64,000 nucleotides of DNA from Mytilus trossulus (lineage: Eukaryota > Mollusca > Bivalvia > Mytilida > Mytilidae): NCBI RefSeq assembly GCF_036588685.1, contig NC_086379.1:16105862-16169861 (forward strand), given 5' to 3'. Below, piece after piece: positions 11,564-22,981 of this stretch (positions are counted from its first letter, which is position 1; the number at the start of each line of letters is the position of its first letter). Position numbers and translations under genes: made by a program. Below the pieces are notes generated by a model. That model did no database searches and was not told the DNA's origin. It saw nothing but the letters and a program-made list of their open reading frames with translations.

Positions 11564-14500
11564 CGACGCCAACGAGATAGCAATATACGACGAAAATTTT
11601 TTCATAATTTGCGGTCGTATAAAAACTGCAAAATTTCCAAAAAATTACCAATTAAGTGGCAGCAACCCAACAATGGGTTGTTTGATTCATCTGAAAATTT
11701 CAGGGCTGATAGATCTTCACCTAATGAACATTTTACCTCATGTCAGATTTGCTCTAAATGCTTTCGTTTTTGAGATATAAGCCAAAAACTGCATTTGACC
11801 CCTATGTTCTATTTTTAGCAATGGTGACCATGTTTGCTGATAGATCAAAACTTCAGATACAATTATTAACTAGATACCCTAAGGAACATTCAGTTAAACT
11901 TTGGAAATATTTAGCCTAGCAGTTTCAGAGGAGAAGATTCTTGAAATAGTTTACGACGACAGATGACGACGACTACAGACGACAACGGACGCCAAGTGAT
12001 GGCAAAACCTCACTTGGCCCTTTGGGCCAGGTGAGCTAAAAATAACATAAATTTGTAGGTTAACTTTTTTTATTACTTTTCACAAAAATTGAATTCAGTT
12101 ATATGTCAGTAATGACTTGATGCAGAATTTTTTGCAAATCCTTTTATTTTTCTATGATACAAAAAGCTTCATATTGTTTAACAGTTTTAATATGGAGAAA
12201 ACTAGAAAATAAGTAGCACTAGGCATTCTGAACATTTATGCACAATCTGTTGTTCTATCTATTATGGTTTTCAAGGTACTATTTCATTAGTTTTACCATG
12301 ATGATATATCTGGAATCTGTTAGTATAAAAATAAATGAGCAAACTTAAACATAAATAAAACCTGAGGATCAACCATGTGAAGTTTTATTCGAATGTGCAC
12401 AGTGGTTTTGGAGAAGATCTCTTTAGAAAATTGCAGACTATTATCAAGAGTTAGCAAAGCATTTATAAAGCTTTAACTAATTCAGCTAAAATCACTTACA
12501 TAATCAATTTTAAAGTCTTTAAAATTTTGACAGAGTTTTACATCATGCTTTGAAACTATTCAGACTACTCTGTAGAAATCCCTACCAACTAGATTTGTAA
12601 ATGCATTTCATCTAGCAAGCAAAATATCAAATTTCAAAATGATTCAAACTTATTGAGAAACAGTGACAAATGAATGGACAGAAATTGAAAACCGACATAC
12701 ACTTAGAACTACTCTTATGCATTGGTATGCTGAGCCATTATACAATGAATTATGTACTTACATCATTACTGACATTTTCCTGTCTCTGGAAATGATAGGC
12801 ATTTCTGTTGTGATGATGGTTGTGATGTCTGTATACATTATCTATGGAAAAAAGAAAGTAATCTCTATTGTGAAAAGAGTTCACACAGAAAATTATTTGG
12901 CCTTGGTTTATGTGTAAGTTTGCATGGTATACAATAAATTAGCATATTTTCGAGACTAGATTTTGGTTTGTTCCCATTTGCGAAAAAAAAACATTTAAAA
13001 AAATGCATCATACAATTTAAGTAATGAAGGCACTTTCAATACAACATTAACTTTATCAGAACTTTTATGACCATATCAGGAACAAAAATACCTTCTAAGA
13101 ATTTAAAATGTTCATGTACTTCCCCACTGACTGAATCACCAAATTTAAAAATCTACTTAAAAAATAAGACAAGTAAAAGTATAGGCAAAGAAAGAGCTGA
13201 TAGTTTAAGACATTTGATACTCTTGTGTGTTATGTATGCATACACAAAATCCAAGTTGGTTTGAAAGAACAAGATGAAAATCATATTCTACACACAAATA
13301 AAATCTGTAATAACTTCTAAAATGTTCAGAAACTGCTAAATGTCATAGATAGTTTTAAGTGATCAGTACAGATACTTTTTATCAGTAATAAAACAAAAGA
13401 GGTATGTGTCTGAGGTCACAAATGTCCTCTCTCAAGCTTTGCAATTAAAAAAGAAAATAAAACAGGACATAAATCTAGAATGCTAAGCACTGCCTAAATT
13501 TTAACTTTGTCTAGATTCAGTTCTGAGCGTTGTGTATGGTTTCTTAAAAATTGGATGAGAACAACTTAAATTAGAGTGCCAAAACAAAAATGGAACTGAC
13601 TGTCAAGAGTAACACTTAATAATCTCTTGCTGGGGGGTATAAAAATTTAGCACATCATCATAAGTTGCTTTCCATAAATTTTTTACAAGCACATATCTAC
13701 TAGCAGGAATCCTTCTTAATTAATCCTATTTGTCAACAGAAAAAGGGAAAAGATATACTGGTAACTAAGTACTGAATCATATGAAGTAATTCCTTATAGA
13801 TACTTAACTTTTTAACATATTTAAGCATGATGAATGTTTTCTTTTAATTAATTAGATTAGGGATTAATAAATTAAGCTTCATAAAAACCTAAGAACATGG
13901 ATTGAAGAGCCAGTGTTATATAAAGAATGATGGCAAAAATCTGACTTAGAGCATTACAATGATTTTGTTGTGTAGGAGGTTAATCATTCCAACTAACTAA
14001 TGTTAAAAAATGTTATTTGGGTAGCTATAGTTTCTATATAAATGCTAACCTCGATGAGTTCTGTATACATTATCTGAAAAACAGAGAAAGACAGGTGTAT
14101 ACTTCTCAGATAAGAATTCAACTTCTAGAGAAAACTAGATTACTGATGAAATGCCAGAAAGGGCCCCCTTCATGCATTATGGAATTTTAGGCGTAGAAAT
14201 AACAAGCATTCTGAGAGTATTGAATGGTAATACATAGTTTCTAACTGCTAACAATTTTTTGTACTGGAACGAAATGCTAACTTGCTCTATCACTTGTCAT
14301 GTCATTATCTTTATACCAAATTTAGAATTTAATATCTTCATGCATGATGAAAAAATTTTGAACTTTTGAAGTCTAAGGACAAAAACTCAGCACAAAATTA
14401 TCAGACCAGAACAACATTTAAATTTGATCTGTAACTTGTCATGATAAAACAATTTACCAATTATCAAATCAGTATCTTCAAGCATGAAGGAAAAAGTGTG

Positions 14501-17500
14501 GAAAACTTAATTGACAGACTGACCATTTACCAGAGTGTAAAACTAAAGTCAGTTGGAGACTATAACTCAAAACTGATGCAAACATCAAAATTTGTTTAAT
14601 TGAGGTAATATTTTTCATGGATTTCATGCTATAAGAAAAACATGCAATTAAATATAAGTGTCTAGTGAAATAATATGTTTTCTTTAGTTCAAGCATGTCT
14701 GTCTTTTGATGGCCATTTTGACAACTGACAGATAATTTTAGACACCAGAAATCAATGTGGGATCATGGTGATAGCATGTTATGTCTATACATCAAGTTTC
14801 TTTTTCTGTCATTGCACAAAAAGATGTATCTCCATATTTCAAGATTTTTTCACAAAAAGAATACTTTCTGTATAAAAAGCACAACAAAATTAAGATCCAG
14901 ACCCTATCATACTTTTGGAGATAACTAAAAATTTTGTATTTTACAAAAACATTTTTTTGGGTGTAAAAATACACTCATAATTTTTTACACTGTGAGTTAA
15001 TTTGAAATGTATTAAATATACTGACATATCAACTTTTCTAAAAAAAGATATTTTTTTGTTTTTAACAAATAGTTTATAAGCAAAATCCCCCCTATCTCTG
15101 CAAATTACATATGTATGATGGATTACAACTGTACAAATTTTTACTGTTCCTATCTATAGTTTTGTTTTAAACAAAAACTTAGGGTTTTCCCAAGATTTAT
15201 TTGCCAATTTCTAACATATTTTGCTGACAACTGTGCAAAAGTTTCATCGCAACCTACTCAGACTATAATATTTAAAGATTTTGCAATTACAAATTGTTTT
15301 TTAATGGTCAGCTGTAATTACTATGGACACACGTTTTAATGTTTGTCTTCTTCCCTGAACAATGATTTTATGAAAAGTATTTGGTTTGAAATTGTGTCAT
15401 AAATGATTGTTAACTTTTTATCTATTGTCATATCTGTTGGATGAAAACAAGTTGTATGTGACACAAAAATAATATCCATTCCTGTGCATAAGGTTTATCA
15501 GAAGTTTAATTTTGGTATACTTATTCAATGAATAGTGCTGGACCAACTTTCTGTGTATGGAAAGAAACACACTAATAATGGAAATTATTGTACAATGTTT
15601 GTCAACTCTTTAAAAAAATCATGAAATTTTCCCAACAAGAAATTGATCAAATGACAAAAGATAATTATTTGTATATAAGATTTTTTACAAATACTATGCT
15701 ATTTGATGCTTTTTCAGACCATATCTTTTCCTTTCTGTGGATTACTCTTTTCTATTGATTTCTGTAGACGTGTCTCCATTATTTCTTGTCTGAATACATC
15801 TTTTTTTTTCATTTCACAGGTGCATGAACAAATGTTCAAATACACTCATTAATACTTTTGCATTTTGCTTCTTTTGAACACCCAAATATCTATAATTATA
15901 CTTACTCGTAGGAAAACCACCACCAAAGAACATGTTAAATAATTCTTCTGGTGATACTTCAGCTGAAATGTAAAATATAAATTGTTATCACCTTGAAAAA
16001 AAAAGAGTGGATCAATTACACTTTTGCTACTAAAACAATGACAAAAAAGCAAAATTGTTAAATTTATTCTGACCATTAACAAGAGGCTCCCAGATGTATG
16101 AATTGATCTCTTTATCAAAACTATAAAAAGTAATATGTATCTAAACTTGACAACAAGTGTGTAAAAGATGTCTACACTGTTTCTTAATTTCTAAAAAAAA
16201 TCAATATACTTTTTAACAGCTTTAATACCTTTCAGATGCTACTCCTACAAAAACAGGTTTTTTTTGAGAAATTCAAATAAAGAAATTCCTAAATTGTTGT
16301 TTTCTTAATTATTTTTTTTACTTAACATTTTTGTTATACAGGAAAACAAATATATATTGAAACATGTTGCATGTCTCCCGTCTGATCTTTAATCACTAGA
16401 TTTTATTCCTTTTACTAGAAGACAGAAAACAAACACAGTTTTTTACCTCATGTTGAAATAGAACTGTAAATCATATGTACCAATGGTACTTACTTTCGTA
16501 ATATTGTTGATGATTATGTTGACTAGATTCTTCTTCTGGTCCATGTACATCGTATTTCCTTCTTTTATCTGCATCACTCAGGACAGCAAAAGCTTTACCA
16601 ATAGCTGAAAATTATAACATACAGATGAATGATTCCTTTAAATGAATACTGTAAATTCAGAAATTAATGCATGCATGTATCATTGGATTTTATGGAGAAT
16701 GGACAAAAATGCAAATTTTTTTTTGGTGATTTCAGACATATGTATCAGACATTAGAATGCAATGCTAAGTCTCATTATTAGCAACTCTGAACCAGTTGCA
16801 TTTCTCGCATTAACAAACACTTCGCAATAATTTCTGGATTTACAGAATAATAAAATCTTTAGATGTTAGTATCTAAGGAATAAATATGCTTGGTTTTTTT
16901 TTAAAAGAATCTTTTTATAAACGAGTGAAACTCTTACATGTCTAATTTCCATTGTAAAACAACAACATAACATCAAATTATATGTTTTGATGAATCATCG
17001 TCATGCAGGCTCCTGAAATGTTCCCTTTTCTTACCTTTAAAAGCTTCTGTGGCTCCTGGAGCCTTGTTTTTGTCAGGATGCATCTGTAAAGCCAACCTTC
17101 TGTAGGCTTTTTTCAGATCATTCTCTGTTGCATCTTTTTCAACATTGAGGATCTCGTAGTAACATTTTACTTTTTTTATTCTGAAAATACAACTTGGTAT
17201 TAAATAGCTATTCACATTTCAAAGGTTTTGTTGAACTCATTCACATTGTGTATCACTTCATGTACAATGTTCTTTGTGCACTGACTTAATCATTAATATC
17301 ATGTAAAAGTTACATGAGAAATCTGTAATTATTCTACAAACATGTCAGCATTTATAAAAAGAAGGTTTCGGCTTTTTTGGCAATTATACTTCAGAACTTT
17401 ATTGATGCCATGTTTTCATATTAGGTTATACGATGAAGCAAATTAATGGTAATGTCATATTGCCGATTTACCTTATTTAAGAAAAAATGCAATATTATGT

Positions 17501-20089
17501 TGTAGCCCACAGATTCAAGATAATACATGTACATGATGTAATCCGTCAAATATAAGAAAACTAGTTAAACAGTTAATATAAGATCCAATTTGGCCAAAAA
17601 TGGCATCTTCCCCTTTAAAGGAAGTAAGAATCTTCTATATTTTATTTCTATCTGTTTATCATTGTTTAAATATGTTAAAAATGTGAATGTTTGTGTCATT
17701 TTGGTCTTTTGTGGATAGTTGTCTCATTTGCAATCATACCACATCTTCTTTTTTTATACATTTCTTTTTTAAAAATAAATTGTCAGAATCAATTTAAGTT
17801 ATGAAGAATCACATCTAAAAAGAACTACAAATCACACAATATGCCACACACCTTTTGACTGCTTCTAGATTTTCTTTTGTGTATTCTATTTCTTTCTTTT
17901 CTGGTTCATTTTTTTCCTCTTTCAACCTGCTTTGGCTGCCTTTTCTTTGACGGACACCTTCAGGGTTATTTGGTTCACTTTGATTTTCTTTCTCAGCTGT
18001 ATCATTTATTTCAGTTAAACTTTCAATTAAATCTGTGAATTATAAATTTGCATATTTTCATTACTTCTATAAATAAAAAAATAAATTAAAAATGGAAACA
18101 GGAAATTGACTTTTAAATAACAATACATATCTATTTAAATCTTTTTTCCACTTCATACATGTCATTACAAATTTAAGTAAACAATGTACCATATTTATTT
18201 ATTTCCTAATTGTTACCATTTGAATCAATGATAGTATATTGTTCTACAGTGTAGCTTACATATATAATATGAAAAAAAAAAATATTATGCTTTAGTCAAC
18301 CACAATTCTAAATTGGCAGAGGAGCAATTACATTTTGTTAAGTGCACTTCGTACATTTTGTAAGTAAAATCTGTATTTTGCTACATGGGAATCAGATCCA
18401 GATTTACATACCAATAACTTGAACAATGTTGTATTTTTCATTGTGTGTACTCCTTATTTCTGATCCCTCTGCGAATTTTGAATTAAAAAGTTGTGTGGCC
18501 AATAAAAGCAAAATATTTCTTAGGTTGGCAATGTTCTTGATGTTTCACTTTGAAATAAAGATTTTTTTTCTATACACATGATACACAAGACTAAAACCTT
18601 TTCTCATATTTATATACATTTTTGTAAGTTCAAGTAATTCTAAAATGAATAATCTTTTGTACTAGCAATGACTGTCGACTTGGCCCAGTCAAAATGGTCA
18701 ATTTATAAAATTTGGAAAGAGTGCTTTGTTTAATCAGTTCAAACATTGTGTCTCAAAATCATCTGAATATACATGTAAATTCCAAAGAAAACTTTAGTAT
18801 GATATCACACAAGACCAATTCAGGAATAACAAATAAGACCCTTTGTAACCTATATTGATCATTCATATAAAACTATTATATATTTTTCTGGTAGCCTACA
18901 TGTAGCTTTAGACATGTTAGATTAGCCGTAGCATGCTAAGTGAGAACCCTTTAAGGACTGGAAATTAAAAGAACAGATTGTTGAATCTAGGCCATTTACA
19001 TTAGTCATTACTTCTCAGAAAGTCATATAAAATTAAACTTATTCACCAACTGAGTTAGTTACACCATTCATGCCATTACTACTCATGGGTAATTAATCCA
19101 ATACAGATACTGATAGGTTCTGATATTACACAACTTAATCATTCAATTGAAGCTACATGTACATGTATATTGGGTCTTGCTAAAACAATGCATAATGCTT
19201 AAAACTTTTCAAAGAGACATGTTTAAAGCAACACAATCACTTCAAACCAAATATTTGTGTGACTTTAATTTGTGTTTTAAAAAAGTAGATCATACAATCA
19301 ATAAAAGTTTAAAATGTCTGCTTTCTACATATTTCCCTCCCTAAGCTCGTTATTGATGACCTTTGTTTTAGGAAACAGTTGAGCGGAACCGTGATTAGTT
19401 GTTTTTTCAAAATTAAACTAAATAACGCTAAGGAGTATTTGCTCCTTGACACATACATGAATTATCCTTCCTGACAATCACATATAACTTTTTTTACACT
19501 GTACATGGTTATCACAATTATGATAGTCTATCTGTTTCCCCGACTCAACTTATGCCACAGATGATGGATAAATTGGTTCAGGTTGGGAACCAAATTTTTA
19601 GTCTTAACCAAAATAACCCTCTGTAGAGCGAGCATTTTATCCCTCTTAAAAAGGATTATCCCTCTATAAAGGTATAAACACCATATATATAGGGTCCCAA
19701 CCTGTTTAACCAGGATCTGCAAGCCCTTCCAGAGCACTTGACATCATCATGTTACTACCATCCTTAGATGCAGTTACTGTTGATCAGTTTCTTAGTTTTC
19801 TAAATAATGTTTGAAGGGTTGTTTTTTTTTGTTTTTTTTTTAAAGTGCTTCTTCGTCGAGTAATAATATATTGTTTTGTCAATTTGGTATCATCGCCTTC
19901 GGACTCGGTCTGTTTTTGTATTTGTAATTCAAATACACTTCATTTTATTTCTGTACCTTTCGCTTTTTGGGTAGGATATAAACGTTCAGCTTTGTGTAAA
20001 AATTTCAGGGCCTTTTCTCTGTCTCCTAGCTTGGAATATTTAATTGCAAGTGATATACATCGCTCGCTTTCGTCTTTATTCCCATCCAT
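7599..20089 (-). CDS. DNAJB12: DNAJB12/DNAJB14-like ER-membrane J-protein (nine exons)
   Basis: Complete gene: exons 20089-19957, 18032-17852, 17180-17035, 16604-16494, 15962-15906, 12841-12762, 9213-9104, 8761-8598 and 7708-7599. All have GT-AG borders and closing phases, giving 1092 nt, 363 aa. Domains in order: N-terminal helical block (1-45, [12 protein letters not shown]), charged linker, J domain about 111-175 with H139-P140-D141, G/F stretch ([10 protein letters not shown], about 200-207), His-rich linker (211-236), one hydrophobic helix about 241-262, and the C-terminal DUF1977 region ending [13 protein letters not shown]. Length and order match human DNAJB12 (~375 aa) and DNAJB14. 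Family proteins anchor in the ER membrane with the J domain in the cytosol and recruit HSC70 for ER-associated degradation. The start was chosen because vertebrate homologues begin M-E-S/G-N-x-D-E; an in-frame ATG at 20128 would add 13 residues. The sequence lies between B12 and B14, so it may represent their undivided ancestor (inference). Confidence 0.93.
7847..8036. repeat. SINE-like mussel repeat, copy 1 (intron 8)
   Basis: Contains 'gaatggttttacac', 'gcttgctgttcagtgtgag', 'gttgaagaccg', and ends 'cattggcactcataccacatcttc'. A second copy lies at 8331-8515, both in DNAJB12/14 intron 8 (7709-8597). I recognise it as very common in Mytilus. Confidence 0.7.
8331..8515. repeat. SINE-like mussel repeat, copy 2 (intron 8)
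   Basis: Same block order and orientation as 7847-8036, with the variants 'gcttgctgttcggtgtgagcc' and 'gttgaagaccgcaccttgacc'. Confidence 0.7.
8598..8761 (-). CDS. DNAJB12: DNAJB12/14-like exon 8 (DUF1977)
   Basis: Acceptor ATTTCAG, donor A|GTAAGT. Encodes [20 protein letters not shown] ... [20 protein letters not shown], matching the conserved LKVPYYV and VEDDYIANLRNNCWKE blocks of DNAJB12/14. Confidence 0.93.
9104..9213 (-). CDS. DNAJB12: DNAJB12/14-like exon 7 (membrane helix)
   Basis: Acceptor TTTCAG, donor GTAAGT. Encodes [20 protein letters not shown] and [15 protein letters not shown]: the single hydrophobic anchor followed by the PPYSL-like motif of the family (here EPLYSL). Confidence 0.93.
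9287..12045. mobile_element. Large non-autonomous TIR element with a nested insertion, in intron 6
   Basis: Left end 'gaggctctcaagagcc...tcgctcacctt', right end 'cttggccctttgggccaggtgagct'. A shorter relative in opposite orientation lies at 20412-21310, and end fragments occur near 26118-26190 and 30068-30110. It occupies most of DNAJB12/14 intron 6 (9214-12761). No transposase ORF was found. Confidence 0.7.
9751..11623. mobile_element. Nested element with TTTATACGACCGCA ends and internal tandem units
   Basis: Inserted in the larger element. TTTATACGACCGCA at 9773 is mirrored by TGCGGTCGTATAAA ending at 11623. Inside are diverged tandem units: about 250-bp units (10370-10870, 'ggaccaacttgaaaactggg') and four units of about 170 bp (10880-11510, 'cctaattcctaaactgttgg...aaaccttgtgt'). 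Near its end is a (GACGAC)n microsatellite at about 11518-11572. Mussel genomes carry many such copies (from memory). Confidence 0.7.
12762..12841 (-). CDS. DNAJB12: DNAJB12/14-like exon 6 (His-rich linker)
   Basis: Acceptor TTTCCATAG, donor GTAAGT. Encodes [20 protein letters not shown] and a short acidic end. NVY matches the NVH/NVY following the G/F region in vertebrate homologues. The segment is short and His/Asn-rich, but its phases (2 in, 0 out) are needed to join exons 5 and 7. Confidence 0.85.
12842..15905 (-). other. DNAJB12/14-like intron 5
   Basis: About 3.1 kb, AT-rich. No mobile element was recognised, but it contains the 24-nt exon-like duplicate at 14050-14073. Confidence 0.6.
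14050..14073 (-). other. Candidate alternative 24-nt microexon
   Basis: On the minus strand a good acceptor (CTGTTTTTCAG) precedes ATAATGTATACAGA, the same 14 bases that open exon 6, then ten further bases and a weak donor GTTAGC. Included between exons 5 and 6 it adds 24 nt and keeps the frame, inserting NVYRTHRD after N210. The donor is poor and expression is unproven. Confidence 0.4.
15906..15962 (-). CDS. DNAJB12: DNAJB12/14-like exon 5 (G/F region)
   Basis: A 57-nt exon with acceptor TTTCAG and donor A|GTAAGT. Encodes [18 protein letters not shown], the conserved Gly/Phe segment after the J domain. Confidence 0.92.
16494..16604 (-). CDS. DNAJB12: DNAJB12/14-like exon 4 (J domain end)
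   Basis: Acceptor TTTTCAG, donor A|GTAAGT. Encodes [19 protein letters not shown] (helix IV of the J domain), then [17 protein letters not shown]. Confidence 0.93.
16648..16846. mobile_element. MITE with TACTGTAAATTCAGAAAT ends, copy 2
   Basis: Within intron 3 (16605-17034). Same terminal sequences as 4309-4516: TACTGTAAATTCAGAAAT at the left and AATTTCTGGATTTACAG at the right, with one or two changes. About 199 bp, non-coding. Confidence 0.7.
17035..17180 (-). CDS. DNAJB12: DNAJB12/14-like exon 3 (J domain, HPD)
   Basis: Acceptor TTTTCAG, donor G|GTAAGA. Encodes [13 protein letters not shown]...[16 protein letters not shown]...APGATEAFK: helices I-III of the J domain with the catalytic HPD loop intact. 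Confidence 0.95.
17181..17851 (-). other. DNAJB12/14-like intron 2
   Basis: About 670 bp. Carries at 17690-17760 a fragment of the common mussel repeat (gtgtcattttggtct...cataccacatcttc). Confidence 0.6.
17852..18032 (-). CDS. DNAJB12: DNAJB12/14-like exon 2
   Basis: Acceptor TTCACAG, donor G|GTGTGT. Encodes LIESL followed by an acidic/basic low-complexity linker and [10 protein letters not shown], the segment just before the J domain. Enters with two bases and leaves with two bases of a split Arg codon. Confidence 0.88.
18033..19956 (-). other. DNAJB12/14-like intron 1
   Basis: AT-rich intron of about 1.9 kb. I see no exon-like segment or recognised mobile element; the short ORFs inside (19147-19344, 19528-19737) resemble nothing known. 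Confidence 0.7.
19957..20089 (-). CDS. DNAJB12: DNAJB12/14-like exon 1 (start codon)
   Basis: Encodes residues 1-44 plus one base of codon 45; donor GTACAG follows CGAAAG. Contains the [13 protein letters not shown] and [15 protein letters not shown] blocks typical of the family N-terminus. Confidence 0.9.
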
Positions 20090-20411
20090 TTTGTTTTTGT
20101 CATTCCGAAGTCGATTTGAGAGAAACATTCCGATTGGACAATAGTGAAAGAGGTCTCGAGTATATTTTAATTAGAAAGTATTTAATTTTGACTTAATAAA
20201 ACACTCAAAACCACAAAACTTGTCATAATAATGAAATAATTAATCCAAACATGGGTTATATGTTTTAAAAAACTGTCACTTTCCTTATACCAAGAAAGGA
20301 ACGAAATGCAGACGAAATAATAATAACCAATCGAAACATCGTTAACATACCAAACAAGGATGACGTTTACATTAAAAGATTGCAAAGCAATCACTTAATC
20401 ATTCCCCCTTT

Positions 20412-21310
20412 TTAGCTCACCTTGCCCGAAAGGCCAAGTCAGCTTTTCTAATCATTTGGCGTCCGTCGTCGTTAACTTTTCAAAAATCTTCTCCTCTGAA
20501 AACTACTGAGCCAAATTAAACCAAACTTGACCACAATCATCATTGGCCGGTATGTAGTTTAAAAAATGTGACCGGTGTCGCGGGTGACCCGGCCAACCAA
20601 CCAAGATGGCCACCATGGCTAAAACAGAACTTAAGAGTAAAATGTAGATTTTGGCTTTAATATATCTGTGAAACCAAAGGATTCAGAGCAAATTTGACCT
20701 TGGGTAAAAAAAAATCAGGACAAGTTCTATCTGCCCTGAAATTTTCAGATGGCACGTTGATCGGAACCGGTTTTTTGGGTTGCTGCCCCTAAATTTATAA
20801 TAAGAAGGAAACTTGGTCGTTTTTGGTTATTATCTTGAATATTATTATAAATAGTGAAAAACTGTAAACAGCAGTAATGTTCAGCAAATTAAGATCTACA
20901 AATAAGTCAACATGACAGACCAAAATTTTAAAGGAGTAATTCCCCTTGTGGTATTTTTTTATATAAATAGTAATAATGTACAGCGAAGTAAGAGCTACAA
21001 ATCAGTCAACATGACTGAAGTGGTCAATTTACCCCTAAAGAAGTTATCATTGCCCTTTATAGTCATTTTTTTAACAATTTTCATATATATATATATTTTT
21101 TTAAGTTTTCCCCTGTCACTTCGGGCCAAGTTCATTATAGATAGAGATAGTTGTAAGCAGCAATATTGTTCAGTAAACTGAGTAAGATCTACAAACACAT
21201 CACCAACACAAAAAAACACTGATTTGTCAGGAATCCCGGCATCTGTGTCCTATGTTTACTATGCACATATACCAAGGTGAGCGACACAGGTTCTTTAGAG
21301 CCTGTAGTTT
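20412..21310. mobile_element. TIR element related to 9287-12045 (opposite orientation)
   Basis: Begins 'tagctcaccttgcccgaaaggccaagt' and ends 'aaggtgagcgacacaggttctttagagcctgt', the reverse arrangement of the element in DNAJB12/14 intron 6. About 0.9 kb; non-coding. Confidence 0.65.
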
Positions 21311-21617
21311 TATTTATTATCCTTATTTTATATGATATATTCTTTCTAGATTTTCTACTAATTTCTATTCAGTATAAACGTATATTTTGCTCTAATACAA
21401 GTACACAGAAAAAGGACCCGGGTTCATCATGACCGTTTTGATGATTAGGATTTATCTAACTAGATATATATCAAACAATCAAGTTAAATACTCTCAAAAA
21501 TCCAGGTTTAATCACATAAATTTGTATATTTGTTTATCTCTTTCTCTCTATGATATCAATTTGATATCCTGAACTCTTGTCTTTTAATCTTTGGTGGATA
21601 TAGATCTATATCCTGGA

Positions 21618-21725
21618 ACAGGGGCGGATCCTTTTTTTTTTAAACCTAGTAAAAAAGGGGGGTTCCAACTATATGTGACATTTGTCCCCATTCAAATGCA
21701 TTGATCGTCCAAAAAAGGGTGGATT
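21618..21725. repeat. Interspersed 'ggcggatcc/ggttggaac' repeat, copy 2
   Basis: Shares 'ggggcggatcc', 'ggggttccaactatatg' and 'ttcaaatgcattgatcg' with the copies at 55641-55729 and 58688-58839. Confidence 0.7.
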
Positions 21726-22181
21726 TACGATCAATATTCTTAGTCTAGTTTAGATTTTATGTGAAACTGACTTGGACAGTCGTGAGTGAGTCCTGATCAC
21801 ATATTGAAAAAATACAGAATGGTTGTCATGCAGATGGCAAACAAATGTTCTGTTTCATCCCTCCCCCTCTTTTTTTAAGTTAACATGTTGCTCCTTAAAT
21901 TTCACTAGAACACACCCGCGAAATCGCGGGCATTTAGAGCGTGGTTGAAAGTATGTAAAGTGTTGTAGGAAGAATTTTGTAAAATATTTACTGATTTGTG
22001 AATTTCAGGATAAGTATCAGCTCAGAAGTAATAGGTACTTGGGGACAGGGAAATGTTTTTTTTAACCCTCCTTCTTTTTTCAAATTCCTATTTTTTTGTT
22101 TTCAATTAATTTCATTATTAACATACATGTAGTATAAAAAAATTATTATGAACATTCAAGTCAGGGGCCTATATTTCAGTG

Positions 22182-22430
22182 GTTGTCGTTTGTTTATGTG
22201 TTTCATATTTGTTTTTCGTACTTTTTTTGTAAATAAATAAGGCTGTTAGTATTCTCATTTGAATTGTGTTACATTGTCATTTCGGGGCCTTTTATATCAG
22301 ACTATGCAGTATCGGCTTTGCACATTGTTGAAGGGCGTTAGGTGACCTTTAAATGTTAATTTCGGTGTCATTTTGGTCTCTTGCGGATTGCTGTCTCATT
22401 GGCATTCATACCTCATCTTCTTTTTTTGTA
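22182..22430. repeat. Mussel interspersed repeat ('ggctgttagt...cataccacatcttc' type), copy 1
   Basis: Runs from 'cagtggttgtcgtttg' through 'aaataaggctgttagt', 'cggggccttttat', 'gtgtcattttggtctcttg' to 'cattcatacctcatcttc'. A shorter copy is at 56347-56545 and fragments occur at 17690-17760, 36290-36345 and 39160-39245. Confidence 0.7.
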
Positions 22431-22616
22431 AAAAACTTAATGACTGGAAAAATTTCAGAAAAGGTATCAAAAGTCATAGGTAGTTTGGGACAGGATAATT
22501 GTTTTTCTATCCCGGCTCCTCCTTTTCCACAAAAAAATCCTTTTGTTGTGTTAGTTCTCCGTCTATGAATTTTAATGACACATGGATAATTTTAGCGCTT
22601 ATCTGTATACAATGTA

Positions 22617-22835
22617 TTATGCACATTCATAAAAGGGGGGATCGCATCGGGAGGGGTCCTGATCCCGATATCCCGGGCTTAAGAACATGCAATCCCGATG
22701 TTCCGAATTTAATATAAATTAAATATCTCGTGACAACCTGAAATTCGAAAAAAGAAATCCCGTATCCCGAAATGGTCAATCATGAAATTTCGATCTTAAA
22801 ACACCCGTTCCCGATGTCCCGAAAAGGTCCTGCTT
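22617..22835. repeat. Interspersed 'ggtcctgatcccgat' repeat, copy 1
   Basis: Contains repeated 'tcccgat' words, 'ggggtcctgat' near the start, and 'aaaacacccg' and 'aaaaggtcct' near the end. A diverged copy with the same order of blocks lies at 39290-39455. Confidence 0.6.
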
Positions 22836-22981
22836 CATTTATTACTATAAATAAAGTGTATTTTCTTTAAAATTCTATTCTCAGTTTAATAATCGATCCA
22901 CGGTGGTCATTGATATATTATACAGACACTCTCTATTTAATAAACTCTGTGACCGCCGTGGATAGTAAACTTGAAAATGGT

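Noticed and set aside
11438..11773. 111-aa ORF with an Arg-rich stretch
   Set aside because: The Arg run is a translation of the GACGAC microsatellite at the end of a mobile element; the ORF crosses the element border.
20090..20128. Upstream in-frame ATG for DNAJB12/14 (13 extra residues)
   Set aside because: Family members start at the equivalent of M-D-G-N-K-D-E; the upstream residues have no counterpart. Not excluded without transcript ends.
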